A DNA stretch of 64,000 nt from Shewanella sp. UCD-KL21 (GCF_001957135.1 NZ_MPHK01000001.1:270645-334644); one strand, 5' to 3'. Numbered from the stretch's first letter, positions 46,823 to 57,393 are shown. Numbers and translations are program-made. Notes: a model not told the origin generated them from the letters alone.

Positions 46823-48013
46823 TTAAAGAATTGTCGCAATTGATTTTGCTAGGTAATCAACATTTGTTTCGCTAATACCCGCAATACTCATACGGCTTGA
46901 GCCGACCATATAAATACTATGCTCTTTTTTAAGGGTTTCAACTTGCTCTGCATTAATCCCTAAGAAAGAGAACATGCCTTTTTGGTTAGCAATAAAGCTG
47001 AAATCTTGTTTAACCCCTTGTTCGATCAATTTGTTGACCAGCATTTGGCGATTGCCATTAATGCGGTTACGCATAACGGTTAACTCATCTAACCATTGCT
47101 GCTTTAATTGTGCGTCACCTAAAATGGTTTCAACAAGGGCAGCGCCATGAGCTGGCGGCATTGAGTAAATACAACGCACTACATACAAGAGTACAGAAAA
47201 AGCAATATTCGCCTTAGTGCTATCTTTAGCCATAATGCTACAAGCACCAATACGTTCACGGTATAAACCAAAGTTTTTAGAACATGAACTACATAAGATC
47301 ATTTCTTCAACTTGAGCTGCCATTTGACGAACGCCGTAAGCATCTTCATCAACGCCATCACCAAATCCTTGGTATGCCATATCAATTAGTGGAGTAAAAC
47401 CTTGCTTAGCGGTAATGCTGATGACTTCATCCCACTGGTCATTGGTTAAATCCATACCGCTAGGGTTATGACAACAAGCATGCAGCAGTACTACATCATC
47501 ACTACCGATATTATTTAATGCGGCTTTCATTTCATCGAATTTCAGCGATTTAGAATCGTAGTCATAGTAAGGGTAGGTCTTAACTGTAATGCCAGCAGCT
47601 TCAAATAAGCCGGTATGGTTAGCCCAGGTTGGATCGCTTACCCATAACACAGCATTAGGGTTACAGCTTTTTATGAACTCAGCAGCAACGCGCAGGGCGC
47701 CTGTGCCACCCGGTGTCGATACAGTTCTAATACGGTCTGCAATTAAGGCGCTGTGAGTGTTGCCAAATGCAAGCTCAGTCATCAAAGTATTAAACTGTGG
47801 AGAACCAGTAGGGCCAATATAAACCTTGGTTGTTTCAGATTCAGTGCGCAGTCGCTCTGCTGTTTTTACACAATCAAGAATGGGTGTGTTGCCGATAGGG
47901 TCTTTATAAACGCCAACCCCTAGGTCAATCTTCTGTGGGTGGGTGTCTTGACGGTACTGAGTAAGTAAACCAAGAATGGGATCTGCAGGCATTGCAGTTA
48001 ACGCGTTAAACAT
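46823..48013 (-). CDS. Aspartate/aromatic amino acid aminotransferase (class I)
   Basis: This 396-residue PLP enzyme is of the AspC/TyrB family, with ADPILGL, GVGVYKD, PGGTGALRVAAEF and HACCHNPSGMD, the PLP lysine in SCSKNFGLY and the substrate Arg in SSRMSIAG. The Arg before YSMPPAHGA may bind dicarboxylate side chains. Both AspC-like and TyrB-like function are possible, and location beside serC and aroA would suit either. ATG at 48013 is preferred (AAGGTC upstream); 48019 is a second option. Confidence 0.9.
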   Translation of the reverse strand: MFNALTAMPADPILGLLTQYRQDTHPQKIDLGVGVYKDPIGNTPILDCVKTAERLRTESETTKVYIGPTGSPQFNTLMTELAFGNTHSALIADRIRTVSTPGGTGALRVAAEFIKSCNPNAVLWVSDPTWANHTGLFEAAGITVKTYPYYDYDSKSLKFDEMKAALNNIGSDDVVLLHACCHNPSGMDLTNDQWDEVISITAKQGFTPLIDMAYQGFGDGVDEDAYGVRQMAAQVEEMILCSSCSKNFGLYRERIGACSIMAKDSTKANIAFSVLLYVVRCIYSMPPAHGAALVETILGDAQLKQQWLDELTVMRNRINGNRQMLVNKLIEQGVKQDFSFIANQKGMFSFLGINAEQVETLKKEHSIYMVGSSRMSIAGISETNVDYLAKSIATIL

Positions 48014-48435
48014 GGCCATTGACCTTATAGTATTAAAAATAAAAGTAGGGTTTTGTTTAGCATAACGTGGTTTAAATACTGATTGAAATGGCTATTTATA
48101 GAAACTACTTAAAATAACGATTTTACTGAGTCCAAAGTTTACACTTTTATCGAAAAGTCATTTATTTGCTTAGTGAAGTTGGTTATTTGGGCTATAAAAA
48201 TGGCCTAGTTGCGCTTTTTTTACGCAAATAATTCAACTTCAGTGAAAAACTGTCATTTAATTTCAGTTATCCCTTGAATCATTTGCCGCAATCAGTAAAT
48301 TTGTATTCAAGAATAATTTATTGAGTTTATACAATCTAATTCGTATAGATAAATTGACAAAGACGTCATTTTCTCTTTAGCCCTTACACATTTATTCTTT
48401 CGTAGCAGGAAGAAGACATTTAAGAAGAACTTGTA
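48014..48435. other. Divergent promoter region between the aminotransferase gene and aroA
   Basis: About 420 bp of AT-rich DNA, no supported ORF. I looked for a paired TyrR box (TGTAAA-N6-TTTACA) and see only single TTTACA half-sites near 48137. Confidence 0.4.
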
Positions 48436-49716
48436 ATGAAACAATTGCGTCTTGATCCGATCCAAAAAGTAAATGGCGTTGTTAATATTCCTGGCTCTAA
48501 GAGTATTTCGAATAGAGCGCTGTTATTAGCAACCTTAGCCGAAGGCAAAACCACGCTAACAAATCTGCTTGATTCAGATGATATTCGCTATATGTTGGCA
48601 TCATTAAAGCAATTAGGCGTTGATTACCAATTATCTGAAAATAATACCGTATGTGAGCTACAAGGCTTAGGTAAGCCGATTACGGCAGCACAAGCGCAAA
48701 GTTTATTTTTAGGTAATGCTGGAACGGCTATGCGGCCTTTATGCGCGGCACTGACACTGGGCAGTGGCGAGTTTACCTTAACGGGCGAACCACGTATGGA
48801 AGAGCGTCCTATTGGCGATCTTGTTGATGCACTACGTCAACTCGGCGCTGAAGTGAGCTATCTTAAAAATGATGGTTTTCCACCGCTGACGATTAATGCC
48901 AATGGCTTAAATGGCGGTGATGTTGAAATAGCAGGGGATTTATCCAGTCAGTTCCTTACTGCCTTACTCATGGTTGCGCCATTAACCAAAGACACGGTCA
49001 ATATCACCATTAAAGGTGAGTTAGTGTCTAAACCATATATTGATATCACTATCGCGCTAATGGCGCGTTTTGGTGTTGAAGTGATCAATCATGACTATTG
49101 CCGATTTGAAATACCGACAGGTCAAAAGTATGTTTCCCCAGGTAAAGTGTTAGTCGAAGGTGATGCATCATCAGCTTCTTATTTTCTTGCTGCGGGCGCA
49201 ATTCAAGGCGGCGAAGTAAAAGTAACCGGTGTCGGTAAGCTCAGTATTCAAGGCGATGTTAAATTTGCGGATGTACTTGAACAAATGGGCGCAGATATCG
49301 AGTGGGGCGATGATTATATTATCGCGCGCCAAGCAAAATTAACCGCGGTTGATTTAGACATGAATCACATTCCAGATGCGGCAATGACCATTGCAACAGC
49401 GGCATTATTTGCCGAAGGCACCACACGTATCACAAACATTTACAACTGGCGCATTAAAGAAACCGATCGCCTCGCAGCAATGGCCACTGAGTTACGTAAA
49501 GTCGGCGCAACCGTTGACGAAGGGCATGATTATATTGCCGTTACTCCACCAGCTGTTTTAAATACAGCAGCAATTGATACCTACAACGATCACCGAATGG
49601 CGATGTGTTTTTCAATGCTGGCTTTTGCAGATTGCGGCATTACCATTAATGATCCAGATTGCACCTCTAAAACTTTCCCAACCTATTTTACTGAGTTTGC
49701 ACGTATCGCTGAGTAA
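48436..49716 (+). CDS. aroA: 3-phosphoshikimate 1-carboxyvinyltransferase (EPSP synthase)
   Basis: This 426-residue enzyme joins phosphoenolpyruvate to shikimate-3-phosphate in aromatic amino acid synthesis. It shows [29 protein letters not shown] (class I, glyphosate-sensitive type) and [20 protein letters not shown] precedes the ATG. It is followed by its own terminator before cmk. Confidence 0.96.
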   Translation: MKQLRLDPIQKVNGVVNIPGSKSISNRALLLATLAEGKTTLTNLLDSDDIRYMLASLKQLGVDYQLSENNTVCELQGLGKPITAAQAQSLFLGNAGTAMRPLCAALTLGSGEFTLTGEPRMEERPIGDLVDALRQLGAEVSYLKNDGFPPLTINANGLNGGDVEIAGDLSSQFLTALLMVAPLTKDTVNITIKGELVSKPYIDITIALMARFGVEVINHDYCRFEIPTGQKYVSPGKVLVEGDASSASYFLAAGAIQGGEVKVTGVGKLSIQGDVKFADVLEQMGADIEWGDDYIIARQAKLTAVDLDMNHIPDAAMTIATAALFAEGTTRITNIYNWRIKETDRLAAMATELRKVGATVDEGHDYIAVTPPAVLNTAAIDTYNDHRMAMCFSMLAFADCGITINDPDCTSKTFPTYFTEFARIAE

Positions 49717-49741
49717 AGCGCTTGGTTTAAGACTTAAAAAT

Positions 49742-49770
49742 GACGGCAGTCAATATACTGCCGTCGTTTT
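49742..49770 (+). terminator. Intrinsic terminator between aroA and cmk
   Basis: GACGGCAG / CTGCCGTC with an 8-nt loop is followed by GTTTT. Confidence 0.75.
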
Positions 49771-49892
49771 ATCTTGATTGAATATCGTAAATTTTCTCCA
49801 GTATTTTGCTGTAAATTGTTGTACAATGCCGCCCGCTCATTTTGATGAACCTTTTTTACTTTCATGGAAGATTGTTTTTTTCGGAGGAATTT

Positions 49893-50570
49893 ATGTCTGA
49901 ACGTGCTCCAGTAGTCACAATCGACGGACCAAGCGGTGCAGGAAAAGGGACCATATGCCAACTTGTTGCTGAGCGACTTGATTGGCACTTACTAGATAGC
50001 GGCGCTATCTATCGTGTTTTAGCCCTTGCAGCCATTCATCACAATGTTGAATTAGAAAATGAAGAGGCGATCACCTTACTTGCTTCTCATTTAGACGTGC
50101 AGTTCTTAGCGGGCAGTGACCTTGTAAAAGTCATTTTAGAAGGTGAAGACGTTTCAACCAGTATTCGTACTCAAGAATGCGGTAACGCAGCATCTAAAAT
50201 TGCCGCTTTACCTCGCGTAAGAGAAGCATTACTGAGACGACAACGTGCTTTTTGTGCTGAACCGGGTTTAGTCGCCGATGGGCGTGACATGGGAACAGTG
50301 GTTTTTCCTAACGCACCCGCAAAAATATTCCTGACTGCATCCGCAGAGGAAAGGGCGCAGCGACGCTATAAACAGTTGCAGGACAAAGGCTTCGATGTTA
50401 ATATCGATCGCCTTTTATCTGAAATCATTGAGCGTGATGACCGCGATATTAATCGCTCTGTCTCACCTTTAGTGCCTGCAGATGACGCGCTAGTTATTGA
50501 TACTAGTGGCATAGGTATTAATGACGTGCTTGAGCTTGTGCTTGAACACATCAATAAAAACTTAAGGTAA
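49893..50570 (+). CDS. cmk: Cytidylate kinase
   Basis: This 225-residue kinase phosphorylates CMP and dCMP. The P-loop GPSGAGKGT lies at about residue 10, followed by DSGAIYR and [13 protein letters not shown] and the [10 protein letters not shown] region. The ATG at 49893 is preceded by GGAGG, so the longer frame from 49842 is rejected. It lies upstream of rpsA as in most gammaproteobacteria. Confidence 0.95.
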   Translation: MSERAPVVTIDGPSGAGKGTICQLVAERLDWHLLDSGAIYRVLALAAIHHNVELENEEAITLLASHLDVQFLAGSDLVKVILEGEDVSTSIRTQECGNAASKIAALPRVREALLRRQRAFCAEPGLVADGRDMGTVVFPNAPAKIFLTASAEERAQRRYKQLQDKGFDVNIDRLLSEIIERDDRDINRSVSPLVPADDALVIDTSGIGINDVLELVLEHINKNLR

Positions 50571-50683
50571 TTTCTTAATTCTGAGAAGTTATCAAACAAC
50601 ATTTATATCACGGATGATGTAAATCAATTAATTGACTCCACATCTAGGATGGATGGTGGTTTATAAAAGAAAGTAATCATAAA

Positions 50684-52351
50684 ATGACTGAATCTTTTGC
50701 TGATCTATTTGAACAATCCCTAAATGAACTTGAGTTCCGTCCTGGTTCTATCGTACGTGGCGTAGTAGTACGCATCGAAAACGGTACTGTACTTGTTGAC
50801 GCTGGTCTTAAGTCTGAAAGCCCTATCTCTGCTGACGAATTCAAAAACGCTCAAGGTGTTTTAGAAATCGCTGTTGGCGATGAAGTTGATGTTGCACTTG
50901 ACTCTGTTGAAGACGGTTTCGGTGAAACTCAATTATCTCGTGAAAAAGCTAAGCGTCACGAAGCTTGGATTGTTCTAGAAAAAGCGTATGAAGATGCTGA
51001 AACTGTAATCGGTATCATCAATGGTAAAGTTAAAGGTGGTTTCACTGTTGAATTAAACGGTATCCGTGCCTTCTTACCAGGTTCTCTAGTAGACGTTCGC
51101 CCAGTTCGCGATACTGCTCACCTAGAGTACAAAGAATTAGAATTCAAAGTTATCAAACTTGACCAGAAGCGTAACAACGTTGTTGTTTCACGTCGTGCTG
51201 TTATCGAATCAGAAAGCAGTGCAGAGCGTGATGCTCTTCTTGAGAACCTTCAAGAAGGTCAAGCAGTTAAAGGTATCGTTAAGAACCTTACTGACTACGG
51301 TGCATTCGTAGACTTAGGTGGCGTTGACGGTCTTCTACATATCACCGATATGGCTTGGAAGCGCGTTAAGCACCCATCTGAAATCGTTAATGTTGGTGAT
51401 GAAATCAACGTTAAAGTTCTTAAGTATGACCGTGAGCGTACACGCGTATCACTAGGTCTTAAGCAACTTGGCGAAGATCCATGGTTAGAAATCAGCAAGC
51501 GCTACCCAGAAAGCACACGCTTAACTGGTCGCGTAACTAACCTAACTGACTACGGTTGTTTCGTTGAAATCGAAGAAGGCGTTGAAGGTCTTGTTCACGT
51601 TTCTGAAATGGATTGGACTAACAAGAACATCCACCCATCTAAAGTTGTTAACTTAGGTGATGAAGTTGAAGTTCTAGTTCTAGACATCGATGAAGAACGT
51701 CGTCGTATTTCTCTAGGTCTTAAGCAATGTAAGACTAATCCATGGGATGATTTCGCTACTCGTTTCAACAAGGGCGATAAAGTTTCTGGTAAGATCAAGT
51801 CTATCACTGACTTCGGTATCTTCATTGGTCTTGACGGTGGCATCGATGGTCTTGTTCACCTTTCTGACATTTCTTGGAACGGAACTGGCGAAGACGCTGT
51901 TGCTGAGTACAAGAAAGGCGACGAAATCCACGCAGTAGTACTTTCAGTTGACCCTGAGCGCGAGCGTATCAGCTTAGGCGTTAAGCAAACTGAAGACGAT
52001 CCTTTCAATGCCTACTTGGCAGATAAGAAGAAAGGTACTATTGTAAATGGTGTAGTTACTGCTGTTGACGCTAAAGGCGTTACAATTGAACTAGCTGAAA
52101 CTGTTGAAGGTTACCTTCGCGTTGCAGATATCTCTCGCGAGCGTATCGAAGACGCATCTACAGTATTCGCTGTAGGTGACAAAGTTGAATCTAAGTTCAT
52201 GGGCGTAGATCGCAAGAATCGTTCTATCAGCTTATCTATCAAAGCGAAAGATGAAGCAGATGAGAAAGAAGCTATGGCAACTATTAACAAGCAAGAAGAT
52301 GCTGTTATTAGTAATGCAATGGCTGAAGCGTTCAAGGCAGCTCGTAAGTAA
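50684..52351 (+). CDS. rpsA: 30S ribosomal protein S1
   Basis: This 555-residue protein helps mRNAs bind the 30S subunit. Six S1 repeats follow one another: two N-terminal, then four with [53 protein letters not shown] and the last degenerate. No good Shine-Dalgarno stands before the ATG (GAAAGTAATCATAAA), as in E. coli, where S1 represses its own translation. Codons look highly biased, as expected for a highly expressed gene. It lies between cmk and ihfB. Confidence 0.97.
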   Translation: MTESFADLFEQSLNELEFRPGSIVRGVVVRIENGTVLVDAGLKSESPISADEFKNAQGVLEIAVGDEVDVALDSVEDGFGETQLSREKAKRHEAWIVLEKAYEDAETVIGIINGKVKGGFTVELNGIRAFLPGSLVDVRPVRDTAHLEYKELEFKVIKLDQKRNNVVVSRRAVIESESSAERDALLENLQEGQAVKGIVKNLTDYGAFVDLGGVDGLLHITDMAWKRVKHPSEIVNVGDEINVKVLKYDRERTRVSLGLKQLGEDPWLEISKRYPESTRLTGRVTNLTDYGCFVEIEEGVEGLVHVSEMDWTNKNIHPSKVVNLGDEVEVLVLDIDEERRRISLGLKQCKTNPWDDFATRFNKGDKVSGKIKSITDFGIFIGLDGGIDGLVHLSDISWNGTGEDAVAEYKKGDEIHAVVLSVDPERERISLGVKQTEDDPFNAYLADKKKGTIVNGVVTAVDAKGVTIELAETVEGYLRVADISRERIEDASTVFAVGDKVESKFMGVDRKNRSISLSIKAKDEADEKEAMATINKQEDAVISNAMAEAFKAARK

Positions 52352-52355
52352 TATA

Positions 52356-52393
52356 TCGCCTGTTGTTTGGGGAGTTCGCTCCCCATTAGGCGA
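52356..52393 (+). terminator. Compound hairpin between rpsA and ihfB
   Basis: GGGGAG-TTCG-CTCCCC (52369-52384) lies inside an outer TCGCCT / AGGCGA pairing. The T-run after it is short (TGTTTTGG), so it may be an mRNA-stabilising or partly terminating structure. The GNRA/UUCG-like tetraloop is notable. Confidence 0.6.
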
Positions 52394-52423
52394 CTGTTTT
52401 GGCTTGATTATAGAGGGTAAAGG

Positions 52424-52711
52424 ATGACTAAATCCGAACTGATCGAAAAGCTTGCCACTGGGCAGTCGCAGTTGTCGGCTAAAGAAGTGGAAAGTGCTAT
52501 TAAAGAAATGTTGGAGCAAATGGCAACAACATTAGAAGGCGGGGATCGTATTGAAATCCGTGGCTTTGGTAGTTTTTCTCTTCATTATCGTGCACCACGT
52601 GTTGGTCGTAATCCAAAAACTGGAACCTCAGTTGACTTGGAAGGCAAATATGTACCGCACTTTAAGCCAGGCAAAGAACTGCGTGAACGTGTCGATGCGG
52701 TTAATGTTTAA
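52424..52711 (+). CDS. ihfB: Integration host factor beta subunit
   Basis: This 95-residue HU-family DNA-bending protein forms the IHF heterodimer. It shows [11 protein letters not shown] at the start, [18 protein letters not shown] (DNA-binding arm, with the intercalating proline region) and a [13 protein letters not shown] end. AAAGGAT precedes the ATG. A strong terminator follows. Confidence 0.96.
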   Translation: MTKSELIEKLATGQSQLSAKEVESAIKEMLEQMATTLEGGDRIEIRGFGSFSLHYRAPRVGRNPKTGTSVDLEGKYVPHFKPGKELRERVDAVNV

Positions 52712-52724
52712 TTAACGCTTGATT

Positions 52725-52751
52725 AAAAAGCCTCCTTTTGGAGGCTTTTTT
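52725..52751 (+). terminator. Intrinsic terminator of ihfB
   Basis: AAAAAGCCTCC-TTTT-GGAGGCTTTTTT. Confidence 0.9.
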
Positions 52752-52833
52752 GTATCTATTGCACTGCAAAGCTGGTTACTTTAGCAAATATCTTGGATAA
52801 TCAATTATATTGCGACGTTGAATGGAGACTCAC

Positions 52834-53133
52834 GTGAAATCATTTATTGCCATTGTTATTGTTGGTTTATTCTTTGTCCTTGCTTTACTTTTTGGTGCTA
52901 AGAATGAACAAATTGTCACTGTAAGCTATTTTATTGCAGAAGGTCAGTATCGTTTACCCGTCGTACTCGCTGTTGTTTTTTTTAGTGGTTTTGTCATAAG
53001 TTGGTTATTTGCCGCTTATTATATTTTAAAATTCAAAATCAAATTAAGAAAAAACAAAAAGCAAATTGCCCAATTAACAGAGCAACTGTTAGAACAACAA
53101 TCTCAACCAATGTCACAGGATACTGTAGCGTAA
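52834..53133 (+). CDS. lapA: Lipopolysaccharide assembly protein LapA (YciS)
   Basis: This 99-residue inner-membrane protein has two helices (residues about 3-21 and 42-66) and a basic/coiled C-terminus. The GTG at 52834 (GGAGA 7 nt upstream) gives MKSFIAIVIV as in E. coli YciS; an ATG at 52822 lies 12 nt upstream. LapA assists LapB in LPS control. Its stop is 1 nt before the lapB start, as expected for an operon. Confidence 0.88.
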   Translation: MKSFIAIVIVGLFFVLALLFGAKNEQIVTVSYFIAEGQYRLPVVLAVVFFSGFVISWLFAAYYILKFKIKLRKNKKQIAQLTEQLLEQQSQPMSQDTVA

Positions 53134-53134
53134 T

Positions 53135-54295
53135 ATGCTTGAAATCCTCTTTCTGTTATTACCTATCGCTGCCGGTTATGGCTGGTATATGGGTCGAAGA
53201 AGTATAAGACAGAATCAAAAACAACAAAGTAAAAAACTAAGCCGTGATTATTTTACAGGGCTTAATTTTTTGTTGTCTAATGAATCAGATAAAGCGGTTG
53301 ATTTGTTCATTACTATGCTAGATGTTGATGATGAAACCATTGATACCCATTTATCTTTAGGTTCATTATTTAGAAAGCGCGGTGAAGTAGACCGCTCCAT
53401 TAGAATACATCAAAACCTCATCGCTAGACCAAGCCTGACCACAGAGCAACGCGATATTGCCATGATGGAGTTAGGTAAAGACTATTTAGCCGCCGGCTTT
53501 TACGATAGAGCTGAAGAAATCTTTATTAATCTTGTCAGCCAAGATGATCACAGCGAAGAAGCTGAAACTGCATTAATATCAATTTATCAAGTAACTAAAG
53601 AATGGCAAAACGCCATCAATATTACTAAACGCCTAAGTCGCAAACGCCAGCAAGTTTTAAAACATGTAACCGCTCATTTTTATTGTCAACTCGCTGATGA
53701 AGAGTCAGGAAACGCTGAAAAAATCAAATATCTCCAACAAGGCATTAAATTAGATGATAAATGCGGTCGTGCCTGGTTAACGCTGGCGAAGATATATCTT
53801 GATGCTAACCAAGTAAGCCTATGTAAAAAAAGCTTAGTCGAGTTAAAACTTGCCGATATAGAGTTATTTGCTGATGCCATTGGTATTGCTAAGCAAGTTT
53901 ACCGCGACAGTAACGATCTTGAAGGTTACCAAAGCTTGCTGCAGCAAGCCTTACAAGAAGGTGCTAGTGCCTCAGTGATCATTGCATTAGCCCAGCATAA
54001 AATTGAGCAAGGCTTTAGTGAAAATGCCGAAAAAATGGTGCTCGATCATTTGTATCGACATCCGACAATGAAAGGTTTCCAGCATTTAATGCAATTGCAT
54101 ATCAAGCAAGCTGAAGATGGCCAAGCGAAACAAAGTCTTTCAATGCTTGAAAAGTTAGTAGAACAACAAATTAAATTTCGTCCTAGTTATCGTTGTAGTT
54201 CATGCGGATTCCCTGCACACAGCCTTTACTGGCATTGTCCATCATGTAAAGAGTGGGGCAGTATAAAACGCGTAAAAGGGCTCGATGGCGAATAA
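53135..54295 (+). CDS. lapB: Lipopolysaccharide assembly protein LapB (YciM)
   Basis: This 386-residue protein has an N-terminal membrane helix (MLEILFLLLPIAAGYGWY) and a series of about nine TPR-like repeats facing the cytoplasm. The C-terminal rubredoxin-like zinc site is CSSCGFP and CPSCKEWG. It controls LpxC degradation by FtsH and LPS assembly. It is tightly coupled to lapA; pyrF follows 27 bp after. Confidence 0.95.
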   Translation: MLEILFLLLPIAAGYGWYMGRRSIRQNQKQQSKKLSRDYFTGLNFLLSNESDKAVDLFITMLDVDDETIDTHLSLGSLFRKRGEVDRSIRIHQNLIARPSLTTEQRDIAMMELGKDYLAAGFYDRAEEIFINLVSQDDHSEEAETALISIYQVTKEWQNAINITKRLSRKRQQVLKHVTAHFYCQLADEESGNAEKIKYLQQGIKLDDKCGRAWLTLAKIYLDANQVSLCKKSLVELKLADIELFADAIGIAKQVYRDSNDLEGYQSLLQQALQEGASASVIIALAQHKIEQGFSENAEKMVLDHLYRHPTMKGFQHLMQLHIKQAEDGQAKQSLSMLEKLVEQQIKFRPSYRCSSCGFPAHSLYWHCPSCKEWGSIKRVKGLDGE

Positions 54296-54322
54296 CTGAT
54301 TTTTTATATTACTGGAGTGAAC

Positions 54323-55018
54323 ATGGCAGATAAACCGATTGTAGTGGCCTTAGATTATGACAATAAAAATGAGGCGCTTACTTTAATCGATAAGCTTGAC
54401 CCTACAATGTGTCGTCTCAAAGTAGGCAAAGAGATGTTTACTTTATTCGGTCCACAATTTGTTAAAGATATTCATGACCGTGATTTTGATTTATTTCTCG
54501 ACTTAAAATTCCATGATATCCCTAACACTGTGGCTAAAGCGGTATCAGCTGCAGCCGATCTCGGTGTATGGATGACCAATGTCCACGCAAGTGGCGGGTT
54601 AGCTATGATGCAAGCAGCTAAAACTGCATTAGGTCATTATGGTAAAGATGCGCCATTATTAATTGCTGTGACAGTGCTGACTTCTATGAGTGATGAAGAC
54701 TTAGCGCTATTAGGGATCACTGTGCCTGCTTCAGAACATGTTAAGCGCTTAGCGGCGTTAACTCATCAAGCAGGTCTTGATGGTGTAGTGTGCTCAGCCC
54801 AAGAAGCAACTATGCTAAAACAAACATTTGGTGCAGGCTTTAATCTAGTCACTCCAGGCATTCGCCCTGTTGGCGCTGATGTTGGTGATCAGCACCGCGT
54901 TATGACGCCACCAAAAGCCATTGCGGCTGGCTCTGATTATTTAGTGATTGGCAGACCCATTACTAAAGCGGCCGATCCATTAGCGTCGTTACAGGCAATC
55001 GTTAACTCGCTAAAATAG
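54323..55018 (+). CDS. pyrF: Orotidine 5'-phosphate decarboxylase
   Basis: This 231-residue enzyme makes UMP from OMP. It has the D-x-K-x-x-D signature in [13 protein letters not shown] near residue 60, DYDNKNEA at the start, and [16 protein letters not shown] near the phosphate site. The ATG at 54323 (GGAG upstream) is preferred over a GTG at 54317. It lies next to lapAB as in E. coli. Confidence 0.96.
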   Translation: MADKPIVVALDYDNKNEALTLIDKLDPTMCRLKVGKEMFTLFGPQFVKDIHDRDFDLFLDLKFHDIPNTVAKAVSAAADLGVWMTNVHASGGLAMMQAAKTALGHYGKDAPLLIAVTVLTSMSDEDLALLGITVPASEHVKRLAALTHQAGLDGVVCSAQEATMLKQTFGAGFNLVTPGIRPVGADVGDQHRVMTPPKAIAAGSDYLVIGRPITKAADPLASLQAIVNSLK

Positions 55019-55101
55019 CCGTTAATGGTGAATGTTTCGCAGTATAAGCCTATAGCAGCGCAACTTTAAACTGATTAATAACACACATGCAGGAGCATAA
55101 A

Positions 55102-55905
55102 ATGTTTAATTATCAAGGAAAGAATGTCGTTGTTGTAGGTGGCACCAGTGGTATCAATTTAGGTATAGCGTGTGCTTTTGCTAAAGCGGGGGCCAATGTG
55201 GCTGTTGCCAGTCGTAGCATAGATAAAGTCAATGCTGCCCTAGCTTTACTGCAGCAAACCAATCCCAAAGGAATGCATATTGGAGTGAGCTTTGATGTCA
55301 GAGATTCAGACGCAGTTGCATCTGGTTTCAATACCATTGCTCAGCAATATAACACTATTGATATACTCATCAGTGGCGCTGCGGGTAATTTCCCTTCAAG
55401 GGCAAAAGATCTTTCCGTTAATGGTTTTAAATCAGTGATGGATATTGATTTACTAGGTAGCTTTCAAGTTATTAAGCAAGCTTATCCTTTGTTGACTAAA
55501 GGCAATGCCAGCGTGATACAAATCTCTGCGCCTCAGGCTTATGTGCCAATGGCGCTACAAGTACACGTATGCGCTGCTAAAGCCGGCGTTGATATGTTAA
55601 CTCGCACTTTAGCAATGGAGTGGGGCGTTGAAGGTATAAGGGTGAACTCGATTGTGCCAGGCCCAATCGAAGATACAGAAGGTTTTGATCGCTTAGCGCC
55701 CAGCAAAGCTTTAAAATCAATGATAGCAGACAGTGTGCCATTAAAGCGCAATGGTCAAAAACAAGATATTGCCAACGCAGCGTTATTTTTAGCCTCTGAC
55801 ATGGCCACATACATCACAGGCACAATTTTGCCAGTAGATGGTGGTTGGTCTTTAGGTGGTGCTGGCGCTGCGATGGATGCATTAGCAAAACATTTACCTC
55901 AGTAA
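55102..55905 (+). CDS. SDR-family oxidoreductase resembling DECR2-type 2,4-dienoyl-CoA reductases
   Basis: The product has 267 residues. A glycine-rich NADP-binding GGTSGIN lies near residue 13. The active-site region QVHVCAAKAGVDMLTRTLAMEWG and the VPGPIEDTEG motif match mammalian peroxisomal/mitochondrial 2,4-dienoyl-CoA reductases (remembered DECR2: QVHAGSAKAAVDAMTR, GPISGTEG). The Tyr of the usual YxxxK is therefore replaced, as in that subfamily, with Lys kept. It suggests a fatty-acid role parallel to FadH. ATG at 55102 has GGAG upstream. It lies between pyrF and yaiL with no terminator visible. Confidence 0.82.
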   Translation: MFNYQGKNVVVVGGTSGINLGIACAFAKAGANVAVASRSIDKVNAALALLQQTNPKGMHIGVSFDVRDSDAVASGFNTIAQQYNTIDILISGAAGNFPSRAKDLSVNGFKSVMDIDLLGSFQVIKQAYPLLTKGNASVIQISAPQAYVPMALQVHVCAAKAGVDMLTRTLAMEWGVEGIRVNSIVPGPIEDTEGFDRLAPSKALKSMIADSVPLKRNGQKQDIANAALFLASDMATYITGTILPVDGGWSLGGAGAAMDALAKHLPQ

Positions 55906-55933
55906 TACTGAATAATTTTTATAGGTGATTTAA

Positions 55934-56485
55934 ATGGCAAACGCATTACAAGAGCAGCTGCTAAAAGCAGGACTTGCCAGTAAGCAAAAAGCGCGCGATG
56001 TGAAAACACAAAAGCGTAAGCAAAAAAAAGCAAAAATAGACGATGGTAGTGCTGATCTTAAACAACAAATTGCGCAACAGAAACTTGAGCAAGCAGCGAA
56101 AGACAAAGCGTTAAATGAAAAGCGTTTTGCTGAGGCATCAGAGAAAGGCCAAGTACGTGGATTAATCACTGAATTTACTAAATTCGCGATTAAAGCACCG
56201 GCTGGTGCTGAAATAAAATTCAACTTTACTGTTGAGAACAAAATTTTATCTGTTTATGTGGATGATAAACTACAAGGCCAATTACAAACTGGCGTTGTAG
56301 GTATCATTCGCTATGAAGATAAGAGTTATATCGTGCCTCATAAACTAGCTGAACGAGTTAACTTGTTGGTACCTGAGTGGTGTGGTTATTTATGGCAAGA
56401 AACTGCCGATAACAAAGTTGAACAGGCCAGTGAAGAAAACGATCCATATGCTGATTACGCTATTCCAGATGATTTAATGTGGTAA
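55934..56485 (+). CDS. yaiL: YaiL-like DUF2058 protein
   Basis: The product has 183 residues. The N-terminal 60 are highly charged and Lys/Gln rich, likely coiled coil (QEQLLKAGLASKQKARD); the C-terminal half holds the DUF2058 globular part (RGLITEFTKFAIKAPAGAE, then YIVPHKLAERV). Its function is not well defined, possibly nucleoprotein-associated. It begins 29 bp after the SDR and ends in a terminator. Confidence 0.88.
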   Translation: MANALQEQLLKAGLASKQKARDVKTQKRKQKKAKIDDGSADLKQQIAQQKLEQAAKDKALNEKRFAEASEKGQVRGLITEFTKFAIKAPAGAEIKFNFTVENKILSVYVDDKLQGQLQTGVVGIIRYEDKSYIVPHKLAERVNLLVPEWCGYLWQETADNKVEQASEENDPYADYAIPDDLMW

Positions 56486-56520
56486 GTTTTTTACCAAGCT
56501 GACTCTTGGGATAAAAAATT

Positions 56521-56547
56521 AAATGCCTCATGAAGAGGCATTTTTTA
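56521..56547 (+). terminator. Intrinsic terminator of yaiL
   Basis: AAATGCCTC-ATGA-AGAGGCATTTTTT. Confidence 0.88.
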
Positions 56548-56592
56548 TTGCAGTTTTTTGTTTCGCAGTAAATTAAATTTATGAGGTGATGT

Positions 56593-57393
56593 TTGCTAAA
56601 AACAGCCCGCTACTTTCGTAATGGAGCCGATTACCGCTCTGGTGAACAAGCTAATTTTATTGATATCAAACAGTGTTTTGGCCTCAATCATATTAGTGTG
56701 GGTAAATGGGTGACCAACGAAGAATCTGAACTTGCTGCAAATTTAGTCTTTGATTCAATGGCAGATTTATCCCAAATATTACAGGTTCCCAGTGAGCTTA
56801 TTGGCCTACGTAAAACCCTTAATTTGCTATTCGGTCGAGGTGGCCAAAAAGGCGTTCAAGCCCATTATTCTCCAGTCACTCATGAGCTTGCCTTAGCTAA
56901 AAATGCGGGAGCAGGGGCATTAGCCCATGAGTTTTGGCATGCATTTGATCATTATATTGTTGATAAAGCTTTTGATGTATCGCCCCGGTTTTCATTTAAG
57001 AAATATCAGTGTGCGAGTGATTTGTGGCTAAATGATGAGTTACTAAAGCCCCATAAACTCAATGACAAGTTATCAGCCTTGTTTAAAGTAGTATTGTTGT
57101 CAGATGATGGTGAGAAGCCCAGTGAATATGTCACTAATGCAATTAAACTCGATAAACAGCAAGGCTGTTATTATTTTTCAAAACCAACAGAGTTAATGGC
57201 GCGGGCATTTGAATCGTCTATTGAAGCTTGTAGTGAACTACAAAATAATTACTTGGTCTCTGGTACCTTAAACAAGGATATGGCGACACAATTGATGTAT
57301 CCAGCAGCGCAGCACAAAGCGCAAATATTCCTAGCGATGATCAATTACTTTGCTTTATTAGGCGTAGCTTTCGAGCGAAAGCTTAATGACTAA
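56593..57393 (+). CDS. HExxH-motif protein, putative zinc metallopeptidase (CLCA_X-like)
   Basis: This 266-residue protein starts at a TTG with GAGG 6-7 nt upstream. The central ALAHEFWHAFDHY contains an HExxH zinc-binding motif with a downstream Asp, similar to motifs in toxin- or phage-associated domains (HELGHALD type). A later Glu cluster (PTELMARAFESSIE) could supply a third ligand. I recall similarly sized Shewanella proteins under the label CLCA_X, without certainty. No signal peptide is seen. Substrate unknown; protease activity is inference. Confidence 0.7.
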   Translation: MLKTARYFRNGADYRSGEQANFIDIKQCFGLNHISVGKWVTNEESELAANLVFDSMADLSQILQVPSELIGLRKTLNLLFGRGGQKGVQAHYSPVTHELALAKNAGAGALAHEFWHAFDHYIVDKAFDVSPRFSFKKYQCASDLWLNDELLKPHKLNDKLSALFKVVLLSDDGEKPSEYVTNAIKLDKQQGCYYFSKPTELMARAFESSIEACSELQNNYLVSGTLNKDMATQLMYPAAQHKAQIFLAMINYFALLGVAFERKLND

